DNA from: Topomyia yanbarensis
Taxonomy: Eukaryota; Arthropoda; Insecta; Diptera; Culicidae
DNA length: 64,000 bases
Direction of reading: 5' to 3'
NCBI RefSeq assembly: GCF_030247195.1
Contig: NC_080672.1
Span: 396,011,037-396,075,036, forward strand
Shown here one piece after another: positions 1 through 10,549 of this stretch (the stretch's first letter is position 1; the number at the start of each line of letters is the position of its first letter). Made by a program: the position numbers and the translations under genes. The notes beneath the pieces are model-generated. The model was not told the DNA's origin. It was given only the letters and a program-made list of their open reading frames with translations, and made no database searches.

Positions 1-504
1 TAATAATTAGCAACAAGAAAAATGTCATCAAGATAGCGTTAAAAAACGTTTTAACTCGTAGTGTGAACGTAGTGTAAGATCCTGAAATCATGAATTTCAA
101 TCCCGCTAGTCTGACAGAAGATGCGATAGTAAACTCATGAATAAGATAGCATAATAACGTGATGAGAAATCACAAGAATCGCGAACAGGCTCTTGAAATC
201 ATGAACATCATTTGACTATCGGCTGTATATTCCCAAATCATGAACTAGAATTACAACAAAAACTAAACATGTTCAGGAAACAACAACAGTACCCTAACCA
301 AACATTCTAATGAACGCCATGTATATATTCAGGACGAACTAGTTTTTTGAAAACACAAATAGTTTCATGAATTCGAGGTTTATTATTCAAAATTTGTTGA
401 TACAGTACTGCTGATTGATTTTTCTGAAGATTTAACACTCGGTGTGGAAAAACCTGCTTTTTTAGTTTTTTGATTTTTTCCGATTTTCTCTCCAACCTTA
501 AGCG

Positions 505-690
505 CAACTCTCAAGCGAATGGCAAAAAGCCAGTCTTGCTCGCGACTATGGAAATACCATAACAAGTCCCCAAGAGTTATATAACTGGGCAGTTGAACAA
601 ACTGATAAAAATTTCAGAAAATTATTTTTTTGCTACATATTCACTGAACAGTACAACAAAATGTCAGAAGAACTCTAAGAGCTTGGGGGC
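505..690 (+). pseudogene. Transposase C-terminal remnant (LTIR element, copy A)
   Basis: This stretch is closely similar to 10218-10421, the transposase remnant of copy B. Shared phrases include ctcaagcgaatggcaaaaag, actatggaaataccataac and agttatataactgggcag. The matching protein in copy B reads KRMAKRASLASDYGN, then ELYNWAVEQT. Here a one-base loss in the 'gagcc' region and a stop in place of the Glu-Leu near the C-terminus break the frame. It is a relic of the element's own gene. Confidence 0.65.
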
Positions 691-1219
691 AAAGTAGAGA
701 CGAAAAGGTATTCTAATTCAGAAGATGAACCACGAATATTTTTCTTGTATAGAAATAATAATTTTGTATATTGCATGATAGTTTTAAGACAAATGTTGTC
801 ACGGTAAAGATACCTTTTTCAGGACACATGTTAGTGAACTCGGGTGATTCGTAGTTATTCTGCCTAAGCTCGACCCTCATTAGCAGAAGACAAAGATTAA
901 GCCCGTACGATATTAAGCCTGTTCTAATGACCCTGCCACTTCTAGTTTTCCGATCTGTTTACTTCACATCCTTGCTCTCACTTGAGTACTATGTCTCTAA
1001 GTTTCATAACTTTCCCTATCCAGTAATCTCTAGCTAATTGAATGTCGTTAAAATGTAAAAAAGAAAATGTGACTAACATAGTCGAAATAAAAAAGGAAAA
1101 AAGTAATATATAAATATTATTTCTTTCTCTGATTCTTCCTCAGCACTAAGCAAGAAAATAAAGAAGTAATAATGGAATATTTGTTTAACGACATAAACTC
1201 TTTTCAATGGGATACTTGA

Positions 1220-1959
1220 TTAAGGGGTTACATACCTTTTAGTGATAAAAATGTCAAGAAAGTTTGAATTTACATAAAGGAATAAAGCAATGATTTCATT
1301 GCATCAAACTTATAATATTTTGGTAGTACATTTTTCAGTAAAATAAACAAGCATAAGTTTATACAAATAAATTGATAATTGGTGGAGTTATGGCTTATTC
1401 CTTAAAACCCTTTTTTATATAAGAGGTTTGCGGTGATCACGATTGGAGACCAATAGATCCTCTAAAATCCCAAAACTCAAAAAATTCCATTAGTATATAA
1501 GTATTACTCGTACCTTAACGATTAGTTGAATAAAAAATAATTTTTTCCTGCATTCTAGAACGTTTTTAGTAAAAATAGCTGTTTTAAACTCTAAAAATTG
1601 TAATAAAAAATGATTGTCCATGAAACAAAAATTTATGAATAAAAAAGGAATCGTTAAAGTACGAAAAAAAAATTACGATCAATTGAAAAAAATAAGAAAA
1701 TTGATTGAGTAGTTTTTCGGCAATCGTGATCACGGAAAACCCATTTTTAGTATAAAGACATTTCGAGATAATCGAGTTTAAAATTTCAAATTACCACTGC
1801 TCTTGGTAGACGAAACGCGCTTGGAAGCTCTGTAACTTTCGATCTATTTCTTGGATCTTTATAAAAATTTGGGAAACATTCGCAAGGAGTTGTACTTTCA
1901 CATAAAGTAATAAAAAAAAATCGATCCCATAAAAAATGGAAAAGTAGTTAACCCTTTAA
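1220..1959. mobile_element. TTAA-flanked MITE nested in LTIR copy A
   Basis: The segment starts TTAAGGGGTTAC and ends GTTAACCCTTTAA, so the termini are inverted and flanked by TTAA. Copy B of the host transposon has the uninterrupted site (cttgattaataataatag near 12537-12553), a natural empty site that fixes the insertion at TTAA. An inner inverted pair is centred on GTGATCACGATTG (about 1433) and CAATCGTGATCAC (about 1722). TTAA duplication and CCC-type ends are typical of piggyBac-related MITEs. No coding capacity was seen. Confidence 0.75.
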
Positions 1960-1971
1960 TAAAAATATGCT

Positions 1972-2545
1972 TAATTGCTAAATTAGACAATATCTTCTCA
2001 CAAACTGAGATTTATTGGATTCTGAGATGATTATGGCTTTCATTGGTTTAGTTTTCGATAAAAATACACTGTAGAAAAAAACCAGTTTGAACAAGGAAAA
2101 GTTTTTTAAAATAACTTTTTTTCTCTCGAAAGTGCCCAACTTGAATTTTTGACGGTAGGTAGTGAACATAATTATCTATCTTGGAACAAAATTTCATCCA
2201 AATCAAAAATGTTTTTTTTGTAAATTGACTTCAAATTCTTAAAATCGATTTTTTTTAGTGTAGGAGTCAATGAAGAATTTTTTCAATATTTTTATTCGAA
2301 AATTTGACTAATTTTGTGAAAACCACTCTTACAACATTTTTTTGTAGGATTTTTCATTTTAGACTATAGCCTCTTGAAAAAAATTGGTAAAAAAAGTTTG
2401 GCCCTTTTCAAAAGACAGTCTACGTCTAGATCATTTTTGGAAAAACAAAATATGCAAAGTGGCTTTTTGTGACATGTACAGAAAGTTTCATTAGAATCTG
2501 AGAGGGTGCTGCCAACTCTGAATACGATTTGGTGCGAAATTCGTC
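1972..2545. repeat. Right terminal arm of LTIR copy A
   Basis: About 570 bp, repeated in the same orientation at 12555-13057 and 62339-62920, and inverted at 9274-9883 and 61235-61803. Markers are tgattatggctttcattgg, tttttgacggtaggtag, aaatttcatcc, gagggtgctgccaactctga and the terminal gcgaaattcgtc. Confidence 0.85.
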
Positions 2546-2757
2546 TATAGCTTGATTATTGACGCAAAAGGTGACAAGTTGGTTTCTATTCGATTTTTTT
2601 GTCGCCGATCTTGTTCTAGTAATTAGGGTAAAAAACAATGGCATCGGTTGTATATTCGACATACAATGTTATAGTTTTGGGTATTTCGGTAGTGCTTATT
2701 TTATACCGTTTAAAATGCGCATCAGACATCATAACAATGCACTCGATTAATTATAAC

Positions 2758-3668
2758 CAGTGTTGGGAAAAAATCAAAATATCAATGTTCACAAAAGAAT
2801 CTTTTCATCGCCGATTTTCTAATAAAAAAATCACTGATATAAAATATCGCTATAGAAAAAATCGTCAGTGAACTTCAAGAGTGTCGATGTTTGGGAACAT
2901 TATTCGGTTCAAGCAAATATCGGAAGAAGAAAAGATCGCTTGCGAACTTTTATGTTGGCGAAAATATAGAAAAAAGTTCGCCTTATGAAAACATCTTGCA
3001 CGATCTTCGAACAAATGATTTTCAAGGGATTTCCAAAGGTTCCTAAAACCTATAGATTAACATGATACAAAAAACCTCGTCCTACAATATTGCGGGGACA
3101 GCTCAGTGGGATAAAGCTTCAGCCTACCTTACTATCAACGAAGCTTTCTTCAAAGCCGACGCGTTAAAAAAAAATAAAAACTCAATCGACAGAATTAAAA
3201 TGGGAAAAGGAAAGAAACTCCACGTAATATTTTATGCATCGCTAGATCCAAAATATCCACAAACTGTATGGTGCTTGAATGGTATGTTGTCAAAATATAT
3301 ATGGAAAGAAGCAAATTCTGGTATGGTGACCGTTCTTAACAACCCGTTGTTTGTATGGTCGAGTATGGAAGTTTCATATACAATCACATTTTCGATGTGG
3401 TGTGCAAAGCATCACTAAAAGCGTTTTTCGCTTCCGAATGTCTCTTTTGCGATGTTGCTTTGGGCGAACATTTTTTCAAGAGTTTCACTGAAGGAGAAGT
3501 TCGCGTGCGAACTTCGATGCTAAGAATCATTGAATATTTGTCTCAAGAATGATACAATCGGATGCGATGTTTGGTTTCACAGATTTTTGTTTGGAAATGT
3601 TCTGGGAAAGATTAATTCACGAATGAACCTGGAATGAACTTTCATTGATAATGATTTTCCCAACACTG
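2758..3668. mobile_element. hAT-type non-autonomous element with 8-bp target duplication
   Basis: The termini are CAGTGTTGGGAAAA and TTTTCCCAACACTG. Both flanks carry the perfect 8-bp direct repeat ATTATAAC (2750-2757 and 3669-3676). CAGTG ends with 8-bp duplications are the hallmark of hAT transposons. At 911 bp it is too short for a hAT transposase. It contains an open frame at 3062-3418 (118 codons) with no motif I recognise, so it is treated as non-autonomous. Confidence 0.85.
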
Positions 3669-3676
3669 ATTATAAC

Positions 3677-4553
3677 ATAAGAATGAATAGTCCACGGAGA
3701 AAGAAACCAATACATAATTGTAATTTCATTTCTTATAATAATACTAAAGTTTAAATGCGATAAATAATATATGTATTCCGATAAGTTTAGAGACAGTAAA
3801 AGTGATCGCTTTTTATCATAGTGTGTTGTTTTTGGAATGTCGTGTTTCGGCGGAATGAAGAAGCAAGGAATCATAAAGCTTGCCGTTTGCTTCAATTAAT
3901 CATAAGAGACACTCCTAGCTGTCAGCTGCTCGTAGCTGAAGTTGCTTTTTTTACGTTCCGATCATTTCAAAATTAAATCAACAAACGACAAATCTATCAT
4001 AAACTCTTGACACCCGGCTGCCAAGAGCAATAAACACATGATAACATTCCTGAGAGTTTTATAGATCATATCCATTGAATCCAAATATATGTAACTCTTT
4101 ACCCCAGCAAATACGAATTGTTCGGTCATTATGCTCATGCTCTTGCGCAAATTGTTATTTTTGGTAATAAGTTCTTAAAAATACTATGTGTTAGCTATGC
4201 TGCTATTCTAGCCTAATCATAATCTGGTCTATTCGACTATTCAAAATAGATTTACACGACTTAGTATTCGGGACATAAATTTTTATTTCGGAAAACTGTT
4301 CTTAATTAAACAATGCGTCAGGCTCTATTTAATTTGGTTATCCGAATCCCGACTTTGGGTATCTAGATAAAGATTTCTGAGGATTCCTAGAAACGAATTC
4401 CGCGGATACGATTCTCAATTCTAAATTCTCAGATACCGGAATTTTGAAGTCTACAGATTTCAGTGGCAAAGAAGTGAAACGTAGGTCTCGCTTTGGCAAA
4501 TGACTGTGTGGATTTCAAACATTTTGCCGTCGGTAGAGTGATATTCCAGGCGA
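3677..4553. other. Noncoding stretch, nothing recognised
   Basis: AT-rich sequence without a convincing reading frame, RNA gene or repeat boundary. Confidence 0.5.
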
Positions 4554-4564
4554 TATACAAACTA

Positions 4565-4726
4565 TTTTCATTATAGAGGTTTTAACCTTAGGGTCATTCG
4601 CCTACTTTTGGGTCAGAGAAATCTCTTTTAGGAAAATCTCTAATACTATGTGCGGGGTTGGGAATCGAACCAAGGTGAGCTGCGTACAAGGCAATCGATT
4701 TACCAACTACACTATATCCGTTCCCG
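4565..4726 (-). mobile_element. tRNA-derived SINE (Feilai-like), minus strand
   Basis: Read on the minus strand, it starts with a tRNA-like head: an A box around TAGTGTAGTTGGTAAATCG and a B box GGTTCGATTCC. A unique body follows, ending in ctctataatga. An 11-bp direct repeat TATACAAACTA flanks it (4554-4564 and 4727-4737), as expected after LINE-driven insertion. A second copy of the same family is at 63359-63523. The name Feilai (the abundant Aedes SINE) is from memory and not verified here. Confidence 0.85.
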
Positions 4727-4737
4727 TATACAAACTA

Positions 4738-5347
4738 CTGTACTTCGAATTCAGCGAGTACCTCGATAAAATACTCGATATACAATCTAGCAAGTACACA
4801 GTAACACAACAATTCTACGCAAGAGATAAGTTTTATTGTAAGATAACGTATGTCAGATTCTTCCAGGTTTTTTGTTTTATATTGCCAATATGCGCATAAT
4901 TGTCCCATGTATATAGGGAATCCCATAGAACATGGGACAAATATGCTTATAACGGCAATATAGTACCGGATTAAAATATTCAAAATTCTAGCACATATCA
5001 TTGTGTACACCCTCGCATTAGGCTGATTAAAGGCTGACGCGGAAAGTGAAGCGTCTGCGAACGTGAGCACTTTGCATGGCGATTTGCCGCGTTCACCGAG
5101 GCTTCGCGTTTCTTTTACTGTGACATGATTACGCGTTCTCCACGGCCACTTTAGTGACATCACGTTAAAAGGATGATAAGAAGGAACGCAGCCAAGGACT
5201 TCAATCCCCCAACGACCGGATTGTCGTTCAATTGCTCCTTCTGAATACAAACGGCATTGTGTAGACTGATTTTAATATCCTTTAAGCACTAGTTATTTCA
5301 AAGATAGCACAACATAAGAAAACCTGCAACATTAAAGCAATACTTAC
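4738..5347 (-). other. Intronic sequence downstream of the channel pore exon
   Basis: This follows the donor GTAAGTATT of the pore exon (minus strand). It includes a GC-richer patch (about 5030-5240) with a 171-codon open frame on the minus strand. That frame shows no recognisable domain and I do not call it a gene. The next channel exon (rest of S6) is not seen between here and position 1. Confidence 0.5.
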
Positions 5348-5468
5348 ACCCGACCAGCATCACGCATATCGTGAATATTTTCTCGGCGTCCGTATTCGGC
5401 GCGACATTCCCAAAGCCCACCGACGTCAGCGAGGTAAAGGTGAAGTACAGTGCCGTGACATAGCGCGA
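5348..5468 (-). CDS. sei: ERG-type K+ channel, pore-helix/selectivity-filter exon (partial gene)
   Basis: This exon encodes 40 residues plus one base, starting [11 protein letters not shown] and ending ICVMLVG. It contains the pore helix ([10 protein letters not shown]), the selectivity filter SVGFGN and the start of S6. SVGFGN followed by VAPNTDAEK is diagnostic of the ERG (KCNH2/6/7, Drosophila seizure) branch of the voltage-gated potassium channels; plain EAG channels carry a different filter context. The acceptor is CTGCAG at 5474-5469 and the donor GTAAGT begins at 5347. The exon starts in phase 0 and ends after the first base of a codon, consistent with the conserved Ser of GSLMYASIFGN being split. 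In human ERG numbering, position 620 is Thr and 631 is Ala rather than Ser. The channel sits in the plasma membrane and repolarises excitable cells. Confidence 0.95.
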
Positions 5469-5827
5469 CTGCAGGCGCGGATGGCGGACGACGACGCGGA
5501 TATTGTAGTTCGCGTGGTAGCAACCGTGACCGGAAGCGGGAGAGCGATGAGAGCGGGAAGAAAAGTTGAAAAATCGATTCATGAAAACTATTTGTTGCAC
5601 GGGATTATGAATATTTATGAGCGTCAGACTGGAAGTAAGAACGTGGTTATTATATTAAATTGCGCCAGTGCTTTAGTTTTGTGTTATCACGACCAGAAAC
5701 GCCGTTCACCTTTGTTTCCCCTTCACGAGTGAAGAAAATAGAAACAAACAAAGGGCAGCGAAAAGTTTTACCAGTTTGGTGAGGTACCGCCTCGCTTACA
5801 ACATTAACCGGTATTACACGAACTCAC
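5469..5827 (-). other. sei: Intron between turret and pore exons of the ERG channel
   Basis: The 359-bp intron runs from GTGAGT (5827) to CTGCAG (5469). Its 3' end is unusually GC-rich and poor in pyrimidine runs for an AT-rich genome. The phase is 0, after the Lys of GGGPSIK. Confidence 0.9.
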
Positions 5828-5951
5828 CTTTATCGACGGTCCTCCACCGGTGTTGTTGGCATAGTAATACTCCTGAGTGGCCTCGGCTAGCGCGTCCAGC
5901 CAGCCGATTTTGTTCTTCATCATTGGCCGTTCGGCGTTTCCTATCGCGTAC
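5828..5951 (-). CDS. sei: ERG-type K+ channel, S5-pore turret exon (partial gene)
   Basis: This 124-nt exon supplies the last base of a split Trp codon and then 41 residues, from YAIGNAERPM to NNTGGGPSIK. It is the extracellular S5-P linker (turret), which is unusually long in ERG channels. GWLDAL matches the amphipathic turret helix of the family. NNT is a possible N-glycosylation sequon close to where human ERG is glycosylated. The acceptor is AACAG (ending 5952) and the donor GTGAGT begins at 5827. The linked exon at 36355-36201 supplies the TG of the split Trp, giving the family motif CIWYAIGN. Frame and residue count agree exactly across both junctions. Confidence 0.95.
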
Positions 5952-7178
5952 CTGTTTGGGTAGGGAAAACCGATGTGTTTTGTTGGCAGCAAATAGATAC
6001 GAGATGATATATTAGTTATTAGCTGGAAATGGTTCGTCGAAGTGGAACTGAAGAATCGAAAAAAAAGGATTCGGTAGCGTGGAGGCAGAGATTTTTTTTT
6101 GCGGTGTTTGCTTACGCGCTGTTTTCGTCCGTTGAACGATGAAGCTGTACTCAAGCGTAATAAATATCATATAAAGCGCTAATTGAAGAAGAAATGAGAA
6201 TTGTTCGTAAAGTACCTGGAATTGAGACTTGGTCTTCCGGGTCTTACCGTATCACATTTCCTATACGTGGAACTTTGAGAACGTTTTATGGGTAATTGAA
6301 TGAAAGATGAATTTTTATTTTTTTCTTTTCGAATAAAGTCTTACATCAGTGGTTTGATCAAATTACCTAATTGGATATATTGGGTTCGATTTTTTGTTTT
6401 GAAAATATCAATCTTTTTTTTATTTAAAAGCTCTTTTAACCATTATTTGTATCTAAGAAAAACTTTTATTTACTCGAAAAAGTAACACAGATCGTCTAGT
6501 AGCTTGCACAGTGTCGAATTATTGATTAAGTAACACTAGAATGATGTTTCAGTTCGTTTCGAACAAAGAGGTATTAAGTTCATTCAACTGAAACAATATC
6601 ACTGCTCACTGAACCTCAGTCACCCGAAACAACCAGAAAATGCGTAATAGCCGCCAGATTATGAACATTACAAAGAGGGATTTTTTTTTCAAATATATAC
6701 GTACTACACACCATTTTAGCGTGCACCGTTCGGCATAGAAATGTGACCGCAGAGAGTAGGTACCAGTAGTACTATATAAATATTCATGGCCATTGAATGG
6801 AAATCCATCAACTTTAACTGCCTCCGTCTTCAATATTCAATGAGGCTATAGGAAACGTCAAACGAAGCAATAGCGCTTGCATTTTATGTTTTTATTCATA
6901 CCTGATTTTTTTTACTGTACGAACGCGCCTTAACCATTCAAAGGAATAAAATCCTGGTACAATGTACAAGCGAGAAAAAGTATTATTTACAATCATTTTC
7001 CAATAGTTGAAAACATTTTTTCCTATTGATATTTTTTTTTTCGAAGGATGCGATTTTCTCATGCACAATTTAATTAATATGGGTTCCAATCAGCACGACA
7101 GTCATTAGGCAAACATTTTATAACCCAGGTAGGGTCGATGTACCAATAGCCGTAAAATAATAAAATCTACGCGGGATT

Positions 7179-8117
7179 TTAATCCTAGAACGTTGCACTG
7201 GGGTACAAATATACCCCACGCCTTCTTTGGAGCCGTGTGAAGACGAGAATTCGGCATTTAGCGACCTAACCATAATTCAGTTTAGAGTTCTTAGTAAGGG
7301 TAGGAAAAGGTGTTGTAGCCATTTTGCTCATAGTCTTCGTGGAAGCAGATGTCAAAGTTGGCGTGGGGTACATTTGTACCCCAGTGTACGGTTGCCGTTA
7401 GCGTTTCGTCAGGTTTCGTGCTGTCAGTGGAAATGTGACTGATGACAATACCAGTTTAAATACTGTTTTACTATGCTAGTACAATTAGTATTATATAATC
7501 GTTTTTAATCATTCATTCATTCAATTTAATTTAATTTCGAAATAGAAGAAAATTTTTATGTTTATTTTTTATAGTTTTTCAAAACAATGGCTCACAAGTA
7601 TAATTTGCGCACAGTAATAGCTGTAACAGTAACGTTGCGTGTTACCAATGTACTATTGGTCAGAAATATTTTTTTCATTTTAATTTCCACCCCATTTCGT
7701 GGTATTTTCCAAAACCCGATTTTGAAGCTTTCACTCTTCCAAATAATTGCACTTTTCCAAAACTTCCGAAATTCCATTTTATACCGTTTTAGACCATTCT
7801 TTCAACTTTTAGAATCATTTGATTTTTTTCAAATCTGTTGAAAATTCGCAGTTATGGTAATTTTTGTGAAAGAAGTCAAAATCGATATTTTTCACTTTTT
7901 TGTTTAAACCAAAACCATCATTGATTAAATAAATTCCGTACTTTCACATACACAGCCAGCTTTTTTTGCAATTAAAAAAATGAGGAAAATAACATATTAT
8001 ACATTTCTTTTGTTTGCATTTTTACCTGGGAAAATTGCGACCAAACGCGTGGGGTACATTTGTGCCCCAGAGCAACGTTCTAGGGTAGAAAAAGCAAGTG
8101 CAATGTTCTAGGGTTAA
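7179..8117. mobile_element. TTAA-flanked piggyBac-like MITE (TaCCCTAGAACGTTGC type)
   Basis: The left end reads TTAATCCTAGAACGTTGCAC and the right end reads as the inverse, ttctagggTTAA. Subterminal inverted modules GGGGTACAAATATACCCCAC (7200) and GTGGGGTACATTTGTGCCCC (about 8050) also face each other, with a third GTGGGGTACATTTGTACCCC at 7363. TTAA plus CCCTAGAA termini are typical of the piggyBac superfamily. A related but shorter element is at 45420-45723. There is no transposase, so it is non-autonomous. Confidence 0.8.
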
Positions 8118-8317
8118 TAGGTTATTCGAGAGCTTCCAGATCCTTTTTGATACAATAAAAATACTAAATTTGTTCCAATAACAATTAATGTTAAAATTTG
8201 CACAGGGGCCCAGAATGTAAATTTAGTAGGAATTTTAACTTTTAGCCCATACTAAATATTTTAGCCTTATAATACGTTTAGAAAAATTGTTGTACTTTGC
8301 TAGGCCTTTCTTTTCAC

Positions 8318-9125
8318 TTAACCCTTTGCGACGTAGTGGGGCGTATACGTCCCACCTACTTTTCCCAATTTTTTATTGGATTTCTAGTTAGCGTTGACAT
8401 ATAAATACGAATTCTTTCTTTTAATCATTTCTTAGGCATGTAAGGAGTACAAATAGCACTGCAAATTATGTGAATTTGTTAATTACTTATTAGTTATAAA
8501 CAATTAAAACTCGAAAATTTCGTTTTTTACAATAAATTTAGCTGTGTCTGAACTGAAAGTTCTAGAAATCTAAAAAAAAATTTTGCAAGTATTTCAAACA
8601 TTGAACTGAATAATAGATTTTTTGTAGAGGTTTTCGTAGGTCAGCTTTTTCGAAAAAAAATTATCAAAATATGCAAAAATGGAATTTATTATTATGTTGG
8701 TCTGATGATTCTGAGAGACAGGGATAACTTCTCAACTAGCATAAAAATAGATTATGTGGTTTTTGAGGTCGCTGATTACGATTCTGATAACAGAATTTGA
8801 AAATTCAAAATGGCGGCTATACAATAGCAGCCATTTTTTTTACGAAATTTGCGAATTTTGTTACAATGAACATAAAACTCGATTTGGGGTCGCTGATTAC
8901 GATTCTGATGTCAGAATCAGAGTCAGTGACCGCGAAAACTCCCTTGTAAGACGTTTTAGGCCAATATAAAAATATGAAATTTGGCCAACGACAGTTTCCA
9001 TATTGGATCCGCCATTTTGAATTTAGCATTTTCGACATCAGAATCAAAATCAGTTACCCCAAAAACCTATATAAACCTAAAAATACAGTAGCCATAATAA
9101 AAAAATTCGCGTCGCAAAGGCTTAA
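8318..9125. mobile_element. TTAA-flanked MITE (CCCTTTGCGACG type)
   Basis: Starts TTAACCCTTTGCGACG and ends CGTCGCAAAGGCTTAA, a near-perfect 16-bp inverted terminus including the TTAA duplication. The interior holds internally repetitive 'gtcgctgattacgattctgat' blocks near 8767 and 8889, with an inverted counterpart near 9035. Noncoding. Confidence 0.8.
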
Positions 9126-9273
9126 ACAGAGGCTAGAACCGCCCTAGCGTGATCTAAAATTGAACTTTTTAACAGTTCGAGATTGAGCTTGTCTGTCTTC
9201 AGGGAAGTTGTAGAACAACGCATTTTAGACAAATTTGCTGAAGACACGTGAGCTCTATCTTTATATAACTTTT

Positions 9274-9883
9274 GACGAATTTCGCGCCTACTCGAACAAA
9301 TGTTGGCAGCACCCTCTCAGATTTTAATGAAACTTTTTGTACATTAAGACTTTGTCACAAAAAGCTACTTTACAAACTTTGTTTTTCCAAAAATGATCTA
9401 GACTATCTTTTGAAAAGGGTCAAACTTTTTTCACCAATTTTTGCCAAATGGAATAGCCAATAGTCAAAAAATGACAAATCCTACAAAAAATTTTTGTAGA
9501 AGTGATTACAAAATTTCTCAAATTTTTGAATTAAAATATTGAAAAATTTTTTCATCGACTCCTACACTGAAAAAAATCGCTTTAAAAAATTTAAAGTCGA
9601 TTTACAAAAAAAAAACCCATCTTTAATTTGGATGAAATTTTGTTCCAAGATAGGTAATTATGTTCCCTACCTACCGTAAAAATTTTAGTTAGGCACTTTC
9701 AAAGAAAAAAAGTCATTTAAAAAAAAATTGTCCAAGCTGAATTTTTTTTCAGTGTATTTTTGTCGAAAACTAAACCAATGAAAGTCATAATGATCTCAGA
9801 ATCAAATTTCCCAACTGCTAGCTGCCTGATACATGCAAAAAGTATCAGTATCGCATTTGGTATATATTCATAACAAACTTGAA
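9274..9883. repeat. Left terminal arm of LTIR copy B
   Basis: Inverted copy of 12555-13057 and of 1972-2545, and direct copy of 61235-61803. The inner edge includes gcatttggtatatattcat, which also bounds the right arm of copy C. Confidence 0.85.
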
Positions 9884-10010
9884 AGAAGACTGGAAGCTTG
9901 GAAGACTGGAAAATGGAAGACTGGAAAATGGAAGACTGAAAGACTGGAAGACTGGAAGACTGGAAGACTGGAAAACTGGAAGACTGGACGACTGGAAGAC
10001 TGGAAGACTG
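9884..10010. repeat. Minisatellite of AAGACTGG units
   Basis: About 127 bp of 8-10-bp units on the theme GGAAGACTGGAA, some merged as GGAAAATGGAAGACTGG. It sits between the left arm and the transposase remnant of LTIR copy B and is absent from copy C. Confidence 0.9.
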
Positions 10011-10421
10011 TAGTTCAGTTGTTCATCTCTATAATGAGAAATTCTATGAAACAATTGACAAACTTTTCTAAAATTTATTTTATGTCTGATGGAGCAGCAG
10101 CACACTACAAAAATAAGAAAAAAACTTCGCAACCTTGTGTAGATTCCAGACAAAGCTTGAATTAAGCGCAGAATGGCATTTTTTGCAACATCCCATGACA
10201 AAGGACCCTGTGATGCTATTGGTGGCATACTCAAACGAATGGCAAAAAGAGCCAGTCTTGCTAGTGACTATGGAAATACCATAACAATTTTCCGAGAGTT
10301 ATATAACTGGGCAGTTGAACAAACTGCTAAAAATATCATAAAATTAAATTTCTGGTGCATATCCACTGAACAGTACAACAAAATGCCAGTAGAACTCGAA
10401 GAACTGTATAATATCGCCTAA
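10011..10421 (+). pseudogene. Transposase remnant of the LTIR element (superfamily unassigned)
   Basis: Frames can be followed from VQLFISIMRNSM through FMSDGAAAHYKNKK. After a frame change in the A-run at about 10114-10122 comes FATLCRFQTKLELSAEW. After a one-base loss in the T-run at about 10176-10184 comes FFATSHDKGPCDAIGG, then LKRMAKRASL, DYGN, ELYNWAVEQT, ending LEELYNIA-stop. An Asp-Gly near YKN, followed about 35 residues later by His-Asp-Lys-Gly-Pro-Cys-Asp, resembles the catalytic core and C-terminal part of a DDE-type cut-and-paste transposase. I recall similar uncharacterised insect and cnidarian proteins but cannot name the superfamily. The N-terminal part is missing or replaced by the minisatellite. 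It lies between matching terminal arms, so it is most simply the element's own gene. Confidence 0.6.
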
Positions 10422-10549
10422 ACAAAGTCTGACACTCAGAAATTTCACAGTTTTGTGCCTATTTCTGGTGGAAAAGTAGAGGCGAAAACGTATTGTAATT
10501 CAGAAGATGAGCCAAAAATATTTTCTTTGTATAGAAACAATACAAAATA

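Larger units (their letters stand above)
1..2545 (+). mobile_element. LTIR DNA transposon, copy A (right part, cut by window edge)
   Basis: This is the right-hand part of a transposon seen more completely at 9274-13057. It shares with that copy a transposase remnant (about 505-690), the block at 1141-1215 (matching 12460-12540) and the long right terminal arm (1972-2545), which ends in GAAATTCGTC. Relative to copy B it carries extra DNA at about 796-1080 and at 1220-1959. The first 480 bases do not match copy B; they contain three copies of a motif like tGAAATCATGAA (about 84, 194 and 234) and look like another insertion. No intact gene is present. Alignment was by eye. Confidence 0.8.

Noticed and set aside
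4640..4726. Possible tRNA gene on the minus strand
   Set aside because: The tRNA-like head continues into a SINE body, has 11-bp target duplications and has a second copy at 63359-63523.
4735..5250. 171-codon minus-strand frame
   Set aside because: It overlaps SINE flank and intron sequence, has no recognisable domain or codon signature, and shows no splice context.
9884..10010. Short regular repeats as a possible CRISPR array
   Set aside because: Units are contiguous 8-10-bp minisatellite repeats without spacers, in a eukaryotic intron.
9845..10234. 129-codon minus-strand frame with SSLPVFQS repeats
   Set aside because: Shadow of the AAGACTGG minisatellite and the transposase remnant on the other strand.
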